From: Macrothele yani
Lineage: Eukaryota > Arthropoda > Arachnida > Araneae > Macrothelidae
Direction of reading: 5' to 3'
Length of the DNA stretch: 64,000 bases
Assembly (NCBI GenBank): GCA_039090855.1
Contig: CM077023.1
Location: forward strand, 78,467,127 to 78,531,126
Shown here: positions 43,033 through 54,990 of the stretch, piece by piece
Layout: each line of letters starts with the position of its first letter
How positions within the stretch are numbered: the first letter of the stretch is position 1
The notes under the pieces: model-generated
Told to the model about the DNA's origin: nothing
Seen by the model: the letters and a program-made list of their open reading frames with translations, nothing else
Database searches by the model: none
Program-made: the position numbers and the translations under genes

Positions 43033-44288
43033 GCACACTGCAAAAAATAAGTAATGTGAATTCACGGAAAATTCCTGAAAATAACTTGCAGCAAAGTTAC
43101 TGGTAGGCGTTCTATTTATCGAAATTTCCGTTTTGAAAAGTTCGCGTTTCTTTTAACCCTCATTTTCACAGATTTTTCGTAATCAGTAATTCCGCTTATT
43201 TCAGAAAAGTCCGTTCCGAGTTTATCCGTCTTTATACAGAACTTTTGCAAAAATTTCAGATCTGGTATTTTCAGATCCTCTCCATTTGCATCTGATGGGA
43301 ATCGAACCATCCTCGTCCGGCTTAGTCTCCAACGGAATATGCGCCTGTTACCGCCTCAGCCAGAAAGCCACGTAGCGCCGTCACATGTCAGATAAAACTC
43401 TAATAACGCAATGATTAATTTTTTGTTGTGCTATTAATGCCGGTGATTTAGTAATTTTATTTTCTGTTGCAGCTCATTTTTCTTAATAGGTTCGTAATAA
43501 TTAAAATTTTTCTGTAGGAGGACTTGTTAGAAATTATGTATTTTTTTCATCATGATTTTTCGAAGCAACAAAATGCTTCGGAACTCACTGACAATGACTT
43601 TCAATTATCTTTAAGAAAAGATGCAATGTACTGCTTTATAACATTTAACAAAACTCGTAAATATAAAATTTGCTCTTGATAGCCGTAATAATTTTTGTCT
43701 TAACGAGTCCACAAACTGATACATATACGCCATACAATAACAGGTACAATAATTTGAGTACCCGGTTTCTTACGATAACACGATACTTGCGCAAAATGGG
43801 AGAGAGGAGAAGGAATATCCGGTGCCACAATAACTAAAATTTTATATGATATGCCACAACTACAAAATCCGGATCTCGCTACAGAACTTCAAAAACAGAT
43901 TCTTCGACAGACGACTGAAACTTAGTTATTTAAACCTCAAGTGTTCCCGCGAATCGCTCCTGTTGCCAGAAATTTTTCCTCACACGGATACTAAAAAAGT
44001 GAGAACAGAATTTTTCTGTTAATATCCGAAAGGAATTCAGGAAAGGTTTCTGGAAATTCAGCATTTTTCGTTAACACCTCCTAAAAACGGCCATTTGGCG
44101 TTAATATAAGATTGCGGAAAGTTTTCTGAAAATTCAGAATTTTTGCGGCGTACGGAAAATCCGTGAAATTCAGGGTTTTTTTTTATCCCGTCATTTCACG
44201 GAAAAGGTCGTATCAGAAATATGCTTCTTTAATTCATAAAAGGAATCACAGAAAATATCTCGTGAATTTCAGAAAATTTTTTACAGTG
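43033..44288. mobile_element. possible DNA transposon with CACTG ends
   Basis: The left sequence CACTGCAAAAAATAAG and the inverted right sequence CACTGTAAAAAATTTTC look like paired ends, and both lead into CACGGAAAA/CACGAGATA-type repeats. The interior has scattered repeats of TTTCACGGAAAA type and a tRNA-like block. I could not define a target duplication, so the call is tentative. Confidence 0.45.
43285..43375 (-). other. tRNA-like sequence, different family
   Basis: On the minus strand it has an A-box-like TGGCTTTCTGGCTGAGGCGG and a perfect B box GGTTCGATTCCC, with TGGGA/TCCCA-type pairing around it. It differs from the SINE1, SINE2 and composite-repeat heads. The acceptor stem does not close, so it is likely a SINE head and not a working tRNA. 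Confidence 0.5.
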
Positions 44289-44584
44289 CAAGGACGACCA
44301 GTAACTACAGTTTTGATACTTTTTTTCGACGTAGGATAATATGGGGGAAGGTCGATCGTCTGTGACAAAAATAAGTCCCACTTGAAATCATTATAGCGTT
44401 AAAAATACGTGGCGCACACTAATCGCGTTAGCATATTCGTAAACAGCATGGAGTCCAATTCGCGTACTGCGCAATACATCGGGCGCGCGACGCTTCCCTC
44501 GCTCCCTGTGCGCCGGGGAGATAATGCAATATTTCTGGGTGTGCCGCCGCCTTGGACTCAGTGTCTCGGCAACCGTGAGCGCAG

Positions 44585-44865
44585 CATTAAAGCTGTCGAC
44601 GAGATCTATTTAAATATACGAAGAAAATTTCGCAGTGGTTTCAAATGAACATTTTAAGAACTGTTTTCTTGTGAACCGGTGAACACTTTTGACAATATCG
44701 CGGTTTATCTGGACAACCGTGATTGCAAAACGATTATGCGTGGTATCGTTTTAAAGCTCTCGACGAGATCTATTCAAATATATAAAGAACATATCGCAGT
44801 GGTTTAAACTAAAATTTTAAGGAACTGTTTTCGTGTGAACGGGTTAAACTTTTCCGACAATGCTA
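44585..44865. repeat. two-copy direct repeat, about 168-base spacing
   Basis: GTCGACGAGATCTATTTAAA through GTGAACCGGTGAACACTTTT recurs as CTCGACGAGATCTATTCAAA through GTGAACGGGTTAAACTTTTC. It could be part of a satellite or element end. Confidence 0.75.
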
Positions 44866-45649
44866 CGGAATTTGCAGAATGAACGCAAGCAAAAGTGGAG
44901 AAAATCAAAACGAGAGGCAAGTGATGAGGAATGTAAGAAGCCCAAGAAGACAGAGCAATACGTTGGGTAATTTGTGTATCGATCTGCTTTGTGTTCGCAA
45001 TGTATCCAGCATTATTTGTAAAAAATATGTAAGCTACTTTCCATATCATAGACCTGTGTTGGCTATAATAAATTAAATAAACGCTTTGAAACCATACTCT
45101 ACTAGCTCTTTTCAACTCTCCGATCTGCAGGTCGTAGCCCTACGTTCCAAACTGACTGCTCAATCAAAACTGAGACTACCTGCATTTGTTTTCAGAAGTT
45201 TATGTACACATGGTCTAAATATTTCACACGAGTAAATGTGTAATTCGTTCCTAGAGATACCAGCCGAAGCGGTTGTGTTGTATGCTGTATATGAGAACAT
45301 TAGCACAGAAGAACATTTCGACGCTAGGCCCCGAATCAAAGCATGCCCATTTTTTATCCGAATGTAATAGAAGCTTAATAACACAAACTGCGCGCTTTTT
45401 GTATATGAGGGTGGGTAGGAGTAACAGAAGGCTGCTGGCGCGCACTTTTTCAGACTGCTTGTGAATGAGAGTGATCCCTGAAACTTTCCGGAAACACACC
45501 CATATCGTAGGAACATAAGGTTATAAGCTCGTGAAATAAGTTAAACATAATCGTCATTGCTTTTACGTGGTATAGATTACAACAATTAAAAAGGCGCGAT
45601 GTTAAAAGCAATTACCTGCTAGACATTTTTCCGAATTAGAGCAGGCCGA

Positions 45650-45862
45650 ATCCCTGTGACGTAGTGGTTTAAGCGTTGCTCATTCGTCCGAGATGGGTCT
45701 AGTTTCGCGTAAGACATGGATAGTGTGTTTGTCTTACGACACTGGTTTTCTCACTTACCTGGAACCAGTGATCGTAAATTAAGGGCGTATGACGGCCTAC
45801 AGACAACTGAGTTGCTCTCATGGTGTTTGTTAAACCCCAAGCAAAACAAAAGAAAAATCACG
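45650..45862 (+). mobile_element. SINE1 copy
   Basis: Head CCCTGTGACGTAGTGGTTTA, then CATTCGTCCGAGATGGGTCT, a lost B box (AGTTTCGCGTAAG), body GTAAATTAAGGGCGTATGAC and tail GTTAAACCCCAAGCAAAAC. Confidence 0.85.
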
Positions 45863-45864
45863 TC

Positions 45865-48830
45865 GCAGAATAATGTAGCCCCACATCATATATATACTTT
45901 TTAAGTGATATGTTATGAACACCTATAACTAACACTTCTTTTGGGCCCAGAAAACGGGGATTGAATTCTGGACGGAGCATTGCATGTTTTCCGAAAACCT
46001 TGAGGGTTCACCACTTTTTAAAAAAATTGAAGGACAATTCTCTGGAACACCATATTCAGAATTACCTAAGTAGACCACCAAAATGAGAACAAATACGTAG
46101 AGAAAATCAAATACTAATTTTCAGCTTTGTAGCACATGGAGAAATTCGGATTTCGGGTTCTTTCCCGACTAAATGCGAAAATTGTTAGTTTCATATGGGA
46201 CGCTTCCACAAAATCGAAAAACTACATTGTAGGTGTAACTTTTGGCTCAGTGATTACTTTTTTTATGTTGCACGCTTTGGACTTTCTCTCATCAAACAAG
46301 GCAGTTTTGGAACTTGCTAATAAATTAATGCAAACCAGTTTCCAACAATTGGATCTTATAACTAGAAATAAAATTATATAAAACCCATAATTTGAAAAGC
46401 ATCAAGATTTTTCTAAATAATTAAGCATCAAAGGTAAATTTTCAATCGAAGATAGGAATAATCGTAGCATTTAATTTGATTAAGCCAAACTAAGAGCAAA
46501 ACTCGCCAAGATTTTCGAGCTTGCAAAATGCGTCAGGTCTCGAGTCAAGACTAGGTTCGGTTTTAAAATTCCTTTCACTACCATGTGATAGTGTGAAGAC
46601 TGGCTCGCGAAAGTTCGTAGTAGTAGAAGCAATCATAAACCCTCTTAGCCAGGAAAAAGATAAGATCTGACTAAAGGACGCCAAAATTTAATGATATTTT
46701 TAAGTGAAATTTGTTTTTCAATTTGCCCTTTGCTCTTAATCCAGTAAGTGGCGTACACGAAAAACACAGTGTCCCCCGCGTAATTTCGCGGCCGTTTTGC
46801 AAATATCTATTTGCATTCAATTACTGAAGTTTCCAAAATCCATATTATTAACTAGGTTTTACAGGCGTTTTGATAATTCAAATTCTTTGGAACCTATAGG
46901 TATTTTTCGTAAAACCAAAATTATTACACTTTATTGCGTGCAACACAAATGTACGCGTTGCAATTAAAATGATTGCCCTAGTTCTATACCAATACAAAGT
47001 ATGTATTGCAAAACACGTCGAAGTTAATCACATGGTGCAAATTTTATTCTTTTAGCTAACTAAGGCCAGACTCTTTAAATGCCTCACGATCACACACACA
47101 AAACACGTAACTGCGGTGTGATAGTGTCTAACGACGTTTTCCGATTTATACGAAAATACAGAACATAAGTAAGCAAATAAAAAATTAATAATTAAGAATT
47201 GTGGCACCGAAAGAGTAAAATTACTTAAATTATTTACTCTTGAATACTAAAAAACACACTTAACATAATGTCAAAATATTTTGCACATAGTAAAAGTCTT
47301 TGCTTTTTTAACTGTTATAAAAAAATGTCAAAAGTCTCTGTTTTTTTTTTTTTCGTTTCTTCGAAGAACACCTTTTAGCTCATTATATTCTGAAGGATGC
47401 GTAGTTATGTGTAAGCAAGTGTAATAAACCTAGGTATAACGCCTTATTCTCCTCCATAAAAAAATTCCATTTATTCAACCGATATTCATTCACTTTCTCT
47501 TGTTAACATAGGAATTATTGCTATGACTGTGAAAAGGGACCTCACGTCTTCTAGAATAGCTACTTTGCCGTAACCCAGTTTTCACAAACCAAAGCGAAAA
47601 TGCGTTCTAGAATATTTTACTTATTTACTGAAGAAAGCCCCCGAAAATCCTTTTCTTTTTAATACTTTATTCAAAGCTGCCGTCAAAAACTGCTGGCTAT
47701 TTCTTTAACCAGTTTCATATAAAGTTACCGGAAATTTTTTGAAAAATCCTACTTCTGAGGCTAGAGGCCTTATTACCCGTGAGCCCCCCCCTTCCCGCAT
47801 TGCGGGAAGTTACATGAGCTATCAGTACGTCCAGGAATCCAATTCGATTATATCCCCATAAACATACAAAGCTAGGCTCTTTCGCCCGTTCATGTGTATT
47901 CTAAAGAAAACAGACCCTGAATAACGTACAAAAGTCCAACACTAAAATTCGAGCAAGTAAACAAACGAAATTAAGTTTTGAGTTAAAATTATTTCAAGAA
48001 GAACATCTGAACACCAAGAAAATCTGTTAAGGTATCAGTTGGAGAAAAACAACTGTGTTACAAAATGTTTGTTTAATTTTCTGACCGAATTACTGGCATT
48101 ATTTGTCTAGGAAAATTAACTCGATTTTAGGACAGATGGGGAACTAATTCGGACTAAACTTTTTTTTTGGTACAAATATTCTATTAGACCCTGAATAACG
48201 TACAAAAAGTCCAAGTTGAGTTACTGCCGTCATCTTGATAAAATAGAGGACGAGCGGAACTTTCGCTCGGTTTCCCGCATTTCCCCCTGAAACCGTTAGT
48301 TCTACACACATGATGCACAATAGACCTTTTTGTAGAGTATAAAAGTACGCGTAAAATAACACCAAGAACGTTCTAATTAGTTTATTAGTAACATGAGGAG
48401 CGAGGGTTTTCACAAAACAGGATAAACGAAAAATCGGTGCATTTCACTTTTGTGTGTGTGTGTGTGTTTTAAACAGGTCCCGTTGCTCCGACGAAAATTT
48501 TGCACATGACCTTTTCAAGTTTATGCAGAAGTACACTGGTAAAATAGCCTACCGAGAACTCCAACGATGACTCCTTGTGACGAATATTTTTTAGTATTCT
48601 AAAGAAAAGCTTATTTTTGATTTATTGACCATTTTCTTTCCAATATTTCTCGGATGAAAAAAATGGGGGGGGGATTTCCGAAAAAAAAAAACCTTTCAAA
48701 ACAGATATTTTTTTATTTGTTTTATGTATTTCCAAAGAATTTTTTAGCAAGCTTGAATTTCTACTTTTAGATTTCTATTATTATCCTGTCATTTCTGAAG
48801 GGTCGTCTCTAGTTCCTCATAAATCGTCAT
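45865..48830. other. 3-kb AT-rich stretch, nothing firm
   Basis: The longest element-free stretch. It includes an 81-codon plus frame (46136-46381) with one hydrophobic segment (YIVGVTFGSVITFFMLHAL) but no recognisable family, a 19-base perfect palindrome CTTCCCGCATTGCGGGAAG at 47791, and a near-exact 22-base direct repeat at 47912 and 48186 (AGACCCTGAATAACGTACAA). A short GT tract lies at 48452-48468. Confidence 0.5.
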
Positions 48831-48889
48831 CGTTCACGGAATTGTTGAAAAACAAAAAAAAAAAAAAAAAAAAAAAAGCAAAAAAGCAC

Positions 48890-49375
48890 GCAAATTTCGA
48901 GGATTTGGTTTTCTGAAGCTGAAGTAACCTTGAAAGGCGTCTAGTAGAACTGTCAGGTGATTCTGAATCTGTTCTTTAAGGTATGATGTCAAGGTTTCTG
49001 CCGTGCTTTGCTCATACGTTAAGCTGACCTTTAGGCAGAAGAAAATTGGTGTAGTTGTCTTTCTCCACAAAGCGTTTCGAGAAGGACAGTTTCTTTGAAA
49101 ACGCTTTCAAGCCTATGGAAAATAATGATGCGATAGACCGACTTCTCTTAAACATAAAAAAAAAAAAAAAGCGAACTGAGGAATCCTGAATGCTTCTAAA
49201 GGTCGCTATTTTTGTTTTCCAAGAATGCGGCAGCTTTTTTCTTGCACTGTTCCGTGATGCTCTCGCCTGCTGTTGTTTACGTTTGTGAAGATCATCATAT
49301 TTGTCGGTTTTGATTTCTTGTACTTCTGATGAGATTTCATTTCCGCTTCCGCAAAGGACTCCAACCTCATACATA
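48890..49375 (-). pseudogene. possible hAT-type transposase remnant
   Basis: Minus frames give KAFSKKLSFSKRFVEKDNYTN with LLPKGQLNV, then in another frame SLTYEQSTAETLTSYLKEQI and LLDAFQGYFSFRKPNPRNL. The pattern is reminiscent of the hAT proteins related to ZBED5/SCAND3, where a long helical stretch leads to a W-x-x-N-P-F-like motif. A-runs interrupt the frames. This is recognition by pattern only and could be wrong. Confidence 0.3.
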
Positions 49376-49639
49376 TGCACATGCGCTAAGATAGCTAACC
49401 CTTTGTTACATTACATTGCGGGTTACATCAAGGGTGTCGTTCTATCAAATTTGCCAATAATTTTTAAGTAATCTCAAAATTAATTAATTATGGTTCCCCG
49501 AAAATATCATTATTAACAAAGTAAAAAACATGTTAATTAGACAAAAATGCAGTTATATGTTGTGTACTTAGTGCGCTTCCGGTTTATCTCTGAAGCTTCT
49601 GGTGGGCACTAAATGAGAAAATTTACTTTGCATTGTAAG

Positions 49640-50300
49640 GAGTGTGACGTATACTACAGAGGTGACGTACATGTCAAGAACGCAAATAGCAGCGATAAGA
49701 CCTTGCCGGCGTAGCTTAATTGGAAAAGCATTCGGCTACGGAGCAAAATGATGTGGCTTCGAGTTCCACAACCGGCAAATTTCAGTTTTCACATTGGCAC
49801 CCGAACGTAAAAACGGATCAACTGGCACTTAGGTTCTTTGAAAGATGTGTGATGTTTCTTCCACACATCGTCCGGAATTAATGAGAATTCCTTCGACTGC
49901 GCTTTGGAGAATGTGCGATGCCTCTTCCACACATCGTCTGGAATTAATGAGATTCCTTCTGCGATTTGAAGAATGTGTGATGCTTCTTCCACACATCCTC
50001 TGGAATTAATGAGCATTCCTTCTCTTACGCTTTGAAAAATGTGTGATGCTTCTTCCACACATCGTCTGGAATTAGTAAGAATTCCTCCTTCTGCGCTTTG
50101 GAGAATGTGTGATGCCTCTTCCACACATTATCTGGAATTAATGAGAATTCCTCCTTCTGCGCTTTGAAGAATGTGTGATGCTTCTTCCACACATCTTCTG
50201 GAATTAGTAAGAATTCCTTCTCCTACAGAGGGTTACCTTAAGCATGGTTTGCGGCTGACCCGAAACCTGCCATTTCGTGCCCCCCGCCTTTCACAACGGT
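49640..50300 (+). mobile_element. tRNA-headed minisatellite repeat, copy 2
   Basis: In order: leader GTGACGTACATGTCAAG and the AGCAGCGATAAG segment; tRNA-like block GCCGGCGTAGCTTAATTGG ... TTCGAGTTCCACAACCGGC (49706-49778); spacer with TTCACATTGGCACCCGAACG; six units of a 66-base repeat (49836-50222); and a 3' part (AAGCATGGTTTGCGGCTGAC, CCATTTCGTGCC). A second head starts at once at 50305. Same order as copies at 11887 and 58190. Confidence 0.8.
49836..50222. repeat. 66-bp minisatellite, six units
   Basis: The unit contains GATGCTTCTTCCACACATCG, TCTGGAATTAATGAGAATTC and TTCTGCGCTTTGAAGAATGT. The length of 66 bases equals 22 codons, which keeps minus-strand frames open over many units (CVEEASHILQSAEGGILINS repeats). 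Confidence 0.92.
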
Positions 50301-50462
50301 GATGGGGAGATATATGTAACGTACTACAGATGTGACGCACAAGACAAGACGGCAAGTAACAGCGATAAACTTTTGCCGGCGTTGCTTAAGTGGGAAAGCA
50401 TTCGGGCTCCGGAGCAGAAGGATGTCGGTTCGAGTTCCGTCACTGGCAAAATTTAGGTTTCA
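50301..50462 (+). mobile_element. tRNA-headed repeat, head only
   Basis: Leader (GTAACGTACTACAGATGTGA, AGACGGCAAGTAACAGCGAT) and tRNA-like block GCCGGCGTTGCTTAAGTGGG ... GGTTCGAGTTCCG. It follows copy 2 in tandem and stops without minisatellite units, near a mariner. Confidence 0.75.
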
Positions 50463-50532
50463 CAGAAGACAAAGTTAACATTTCAGTTATAAGAAAAAAG
50501 AACAAAAAAAATCATGTTACATTACTAAAATA

Positions 50533-51763
50533 CAAAGGCCGTTCCATAAAAACTGAGAGTAAGTTTTTTGAGTTGGCAACAGTGCGAAGGGGAAAAATAA
50601 CCACGCAGACGACTAACTGAATTAAGAAAGTATCAATTGCAACACTTCTTAGACGTCGCAGGCGATTCTGGTTTTGTTATTCAGAGTTAAGAAGTGAAAT
50701 ACGATGTGCGATAAAATATTGCTATTGTTTGGGTGAAACGGCTGCAGAAACAGTTGATTTAATGAAAAGAAGATTACAAAGATAAATGTTTGGGTGAGTC
50801 ATCAATTTTTTGATGGCACCATGATTTCAAAAAAAGAGCATTCGTCGGCAGGAATCGCTCCTATGCCTGGTCGACCTGAAAGTGCTGTTACGGAGCGTAT
50901 TGCTAACATTGTTTGGACAATCCTGCAAGAAGATCGACGAATGACGTGTGAAGATATAACGGCGTCAACTAATATATTTAAAAAATGCCGGCATTCCGCA
51001 TTCTACGCGACAAATTGCTGCTGCATCGTGTGTGTTGCAGATGGGTACCTCATCGCCTGACCAGAGAAAAATTGTTAGCCAGAGTTCAGGTGTGTCACGA
51101 ATGGAAACAATTGGTGACAGAGTACCCAAACTTTCTAAACTCAGTAATAACTGCCGATGAAACATGGGTATGCTATTTCGACCACCTCACGAAGCGCGCA
51201 ACGAGTGTCTGGAAACACAAAGGCACACGTGGGCTTATAATTTCTTTGAGCATAAAGGTGTAGTCTACCAGCATGCCGTTCCTCCACAAGTTATTGTCAA
51301 TGCTGAGTATTACATTTCAGTCTTGAAGCGTCTGCGACGACACAAATCGATTAAGCGACCGAAACTGGTGAGCAAGTGCACTCTACACCATGATAACGCC
51401 CGCTCACATGTGGCTGCTTGTGTTCAATAGTTTCGTACGTAATGCAGTATTGAAATCATGCCCCAGCCTGCCTGCAGTCCTGACCTCACCCCGTGCGATT
51501 TCTGGTTGTTTCAAACAATGAAGGAGAAGTTCCGTGGCGCAACATTCAACACAGATGCTGATGTTATACAAGCTGTACAGGGGTCGCTAAAGCAGCTTCC
51601 ATAAAATGCCTACGCCACATGCTTTGAAAAGTGGACTGAACGATGGGACCGTTGCATATCATCCGAGGAAAGATACTTTGAGAAAGAATAACATATATTT
51701 TTGTGTACCTATATTTCTTCATCTTGTGTGATTTTGCTCTCAGTATTTATGGAACGGCCGTTG
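50533..51763 (+). mobile_element. mariner transposon (CCGTTCCATAAA ends)
   Basis: 1231 bases between TA dinucleotides. Ends: CAAAGGCCGTTCCATAAAAA and, inverted, CAACGGCCGTTCCATAAATA; both continue CTGAGAG. One decayed transposase gene inside. Confidence 0.88.
50700..51690 (+). pseudogene. mariner transposase, broken
   Basis: Traces in order: GETAAETVDLMKRRL (first helix-turn-helix), MPGRPESAVTERIANI, CRWVPHRLTREKLLARVQVC, SVITADETWVCYFDHLTKR (first catalytic D), CTLHHDNARSHVAACVQ (second D), QPACSPDLTPCDFWLFQTMK (third D, DD34D spacing), FEKWTERWDRC and a stop near 51690. Several frameshifts and stops. It belongs to the mariner branch with the CDFWLF motif, unlike the SDYHLF mariners at 24105 and 54014. 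Confidence 0.88.
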
Positions 51764-51975
51764 TATTATAAAGTGAATATTTATATCATTACATAAAATC
51801 ATTTTACTTACCTTCGTTTCTTTTAAAAACCTTGCCTATTTTCACTTGTGATTTAGATTTCAATCGAATTACTTTCAGAGCACAATTTAATTTAACAAGT
51901 GCGTTTGGAAGATCGCCATATTGCGAGTTTGCTTCAAAGAATCTTTAGTATTAAAAGACACTGATTCGCATCTTT

Positions 51976-52210
51976 TTTTTTTTTTTTTTTTTTTTTTTTG
52001 ATTGGAGGTTTAACGATTACCATGAGCAACTCAATGGGCTATAAGCAGTAGCTCGTCCCTAATTTAGGGTCACTGGTTCCAGGGAAAGGAGAGAGCCAGT
52101 GACGTAAGACAAACACAACATCCAATGCCTTACCGGGATTCGAACCCGCACCCCTTTCGGACGAACGATTAGAGGCCATGGCTCAGACCACTGGGCCACC
52201 GGGGCGGCAA
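51976..52210 (-). mobile_element. SINE1 copy with target duplication
   Basis: Complete copy: 30-base T run (the poly(A) tail), GGTTTAACGATTACCATGAG, body, B box GGGATTCGAACCCGC, head CTCAGACCACTGGGCCACCG. The flanks ATTCGCATCTTT (51964-51975 and 52211-52222) match, giving a 12-base duplication. This is the best type copy for the family. Confidence 0.93.
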
Positions 52211-52422
52211 ATTCGCATCTTTGAATCGGTGCCATTAACTGAGGTTTGCCCCAACTGAATTACTGCCCGAAAAAACGGGAAGGAAATTCTCACACAGCTT
52301 AGCTTGCAAGTGGTGGTACATCAAGTATGTTTTGTGTTGGGAAAGGCAGGCTGGCGCAGTAATCTATTGGGTTGATGCATCATGAGTTAATGCCATTTTT
52401 TTCACCGCACTACGGAAATGTA

Positions 52423-53965
52423 AACTGGTGTGCAAAAATTATGGACGAAGAGGAGAAATAGCATAACAGGGGAACGAGCAGTCAGAACGGACCGAAAGAC
52501 CACTCAGGAGATAGACTAGGGTCCGGTACGGTAGGGCATGCGCATATATGCAGCATGACGTAGGAAGGGGGGTGCAGGTAGGATAATAAAGCACACGGGC
52601 GGTGTACGCTCAGAAATTCGGTGAAAGCTATTGCACGGTGTACATCGATTTGAACGACGTCGAGTTACTGCCACCGTGGGATATGGCCAACAGGCAATCC
52701 AGTAGACGACATCTGGATGACGTTACCCGAGGTCGCGCCATTGGGGGTCGTCGAAGTGTGACTAGTGTGGCCGAAGATTTCGGGATCGCTCACAGCATCG
52801 TTTCACGAGCTTGGAGAGCATTTCAAACGACAGCAACAGCTGTCCGATAGTTTAGCAGTGGTCGTCCACTAGCAACCACCGCGGCGGACGACCGGTATAG
52901 TGTTCTACAGGTGAGAAGAAACAGACGTCAGACAGCGGGAGAAATCGCAAGGCACATGCAACAGACAACTGGACGTCCGTTATCGCGTTTTACCGTGGCC
53001 AGGAGGCTGCACAAAGGTGGTCTATTTGCACGACGACCAGTACGGTGTGTGCCATTAACGCCTGCTCATCAGAGACGGCGGTTTTTGTGGTGCCAGGAAC
53101 ACAAGAACTGGACACATCAGCAATGGGGTCGAGTTCTCTTTACGGATGAGAGCCGATTTAGTCTGACGAGTGATTCTGGGCGTATACACATCTGGAGAGA
53201 GCAGGGAACACGCAATCACACAGCCAACATCATCAAAAGGGACCGGTTTGGAGGTGGCGGAGTTCTCGTTTGGAGCGGTATCATGCTTGGTAGCTGTACT
53301 GACTTCCACATCTTCCAAGGAGGTTCAGTCACTGGTGTCCGCTATTGTACCGAGGCTCTCCTGCTTCACGTGCATCTGTTTAGAGATGCTGTGGGTCCTG
53401 AGTTTCTCTTCATGGACGACAACGCTACACCTCATCGTACAGTAGCTGTCGCAGAGGTGTTGGAGATTGAATATATTCAACGTATGGATGGGCCAGCAAG
53501 GTCCCCAGACCTAAATCCAATCGAACACGTGTGGGACCTTCTCGGGAGACGCTTGGCAGCACGTCACCAGCCGCCAGCAATGATTTCGCAGCTGCGATTG
53601 GCGCTACAAGAGGAATGGGCAGCGATTCCTCAACAGCTCATTGACAACCTCGTCCTCATCATGGATAGAAGTTGTAAATCCTGCAACGCAGTCAGGGGTG
53701 ATCATATCCTCTACTGAAGACTGGATTTTTCTTGGCAGCCGCCTGTCACATGGACGTTTCTGTTTTCTGTCCAGTTGTGCTCGAAGATACCTTTTCAATA
53801 AAGTGCCTTTGTATCCTTTGTATTCCTTGTTTGGACGGTTTTGCTCACTTGTCCCATATTCTTACATCTTGGGGATCTTGTGGTATGATTTGAGTCGATG
53901 TGGAACACTTCTGCACGACGTTACATTCAAAAAACAGTCTCGTCCTTAATTTTTGCACGTCAGTG
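52423..53965 (+). mobile_element. Tc1-type transposon D, nested in mariner
   Basis: 1543 bases, TA at 52421-52422 and 53966-53967. The ends share GTGCAAAAATTA and GGACGA; the right end starts CACTGACGTGC when inverted, while the left reads AACTGGTGTGC, so the left terminus has mutated. Carries a nearly complete transposase. Confidence 0.88.
52683..53717 (+). pseudogene. Tc1-family transposase, one amber stop
   Basis: One continuous frame of 344 codons from ATG at 52683, broken only by TAG at 52848-52850 (next to FSSGRPLATT, so the lost residue lies in the linker). N-terminal helix-turn-helix: RGRAIGGRRSVTSVAEDFGI; second: AGEIARHMQQTTGRPLSRFT. The catalytic residues are all there: D in LFTDESRF (53147), D in FMDDNATPH (53418) and E in SPDLNPIEHVW (53523), 34 residues apart, so DD34E. 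This is the least damaged transposase in the window. Its C-terminus matches the truncated element at 63227-64000 in type. Confidence 0.92.
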
Positions 53966-54013
53966 TATTACATCAGAAAGGAAAACGGAATCAATCAACT
54001 ATGTATCCCTCCC

Positions 54014-54990
54014 CTATTTGTTTACGATGGTGTCCCAACATCTGGATAGAGCTGCAATGCCATTCTTGAAAAAATGTGCAGGTTTTGCTGCGAAGAAATC
54101 AAAGAAATTCTGGAGATCAACATCATTGTCGAAACTTCTGCCACGGAGTGTATTCGACAGAGATCGGAACAGGTGATAGTCTGAAGGGGCGACATCTGGG
54201 GAATAGGCAGGATGTCGAAGGATCTCTAATTTCATGTCCTGAATGACCATTTTGGTCATGTTTGCACGGCGAGGACGAGCGTTATCATGTTGGAGAAAGA
54301 CACCATGGCACCAATGTGGCCGTTTCTGATGAATTGCTCTCTTCACAGGGTGGAGTTGCTCACAATAGAGTGCAGCGTTGATGGTCTGATTCCTCGGCAG
54401 CATTTCCCAGTGAATAATGCCTTCCATGTCCCACCAGACACACAACATGATCTTCTCAGGATTAAGGGGGTGCTTTGGACGTGATGTGGGAGTCTTGTTT
54501 GGGCTTAAACATTCCCTCCGATAACTGAAATTCACGTACAGGCACCACTTTTTTTCTCCAGTAAAAATACGTGATAGAAAGGGTATGTGTTGCTGAGAAT
54601 ATTTGCGATAACGGGCGAGCAAAGAGCCACACATGGCAACACGCTGATTCTTGTTGTCCTCGGTGAGTGTGTGAGGCACCCAAGACCCAAATTTCTGGGC
54701 CTTTCCCATACGTTCCAGGTGTCGCACCGCTGTGGCTTTATTACAGTCCATCTCAGTGGCCACTTTGCCTGTAGTTTGATGCAGATCCAAGTGGATGAGA
54801 TGGTTCAAACGATCCCCTTCAAAGTGAGATGGACTACCTGAGCGTGGGGAGCCGTTGAGGTCAAAATTGCCACCTCGGAACCACTCAAACTATTTACAGG
54901 CTGTCCTCGGAGCAATAGCATCCTCCCCATACACAGCCTCGGCGGCTGTGGATTCCTTGTTAAACTCGTAGAGGAGCAGATTCGGAAATG
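54014..54990 (-). pseudogene. mariner transposase, broken
   Basis: The main minus frame (54014-54808) covers the helix-turn-helix region onward: KVATEMDCNKATAVRHLERM, GSWVPHTLTEDNKNQRVAMC, VWWDMEGIIHWEMLPRNQTI, VFLQHDNARPRRANMT (second D), HPAYSPDVAPSDYHLFRSLS (third D, DD34D). The first catalytic motif reads FTGEKKWCLY where TGDEKW is expected, so the first aspartate is lost. The N-terminal part lies in another frame beyond 54808. Inactive. Confidence 0.88.

Noticed and set aside
46136..46381. Small membrane protein gene
   Set aside because: One hydrophobic stretch in an AT-rich region is weak evidence; no family, splice or regulatory support was visible.
49320..49345. Additional hammerhead core (CTGATGA at 49326)
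   Set aside because: No stem II followed by GAAA and no stem I partner could be found.
49706..49778. Working tRNA gene
   Set aside because: The tRNA-like blocks at 36690, 49706, 50375, 57008 and 58245 have mismatched acceptor or anticodon arms and always sit in the same composite repeat, so they are repeat heads.
49836..50222. CRISPR-like repeat array
   Set aside because: Units follow each other without unique spacers and the context is eukaryotic; it is a minisatellite.
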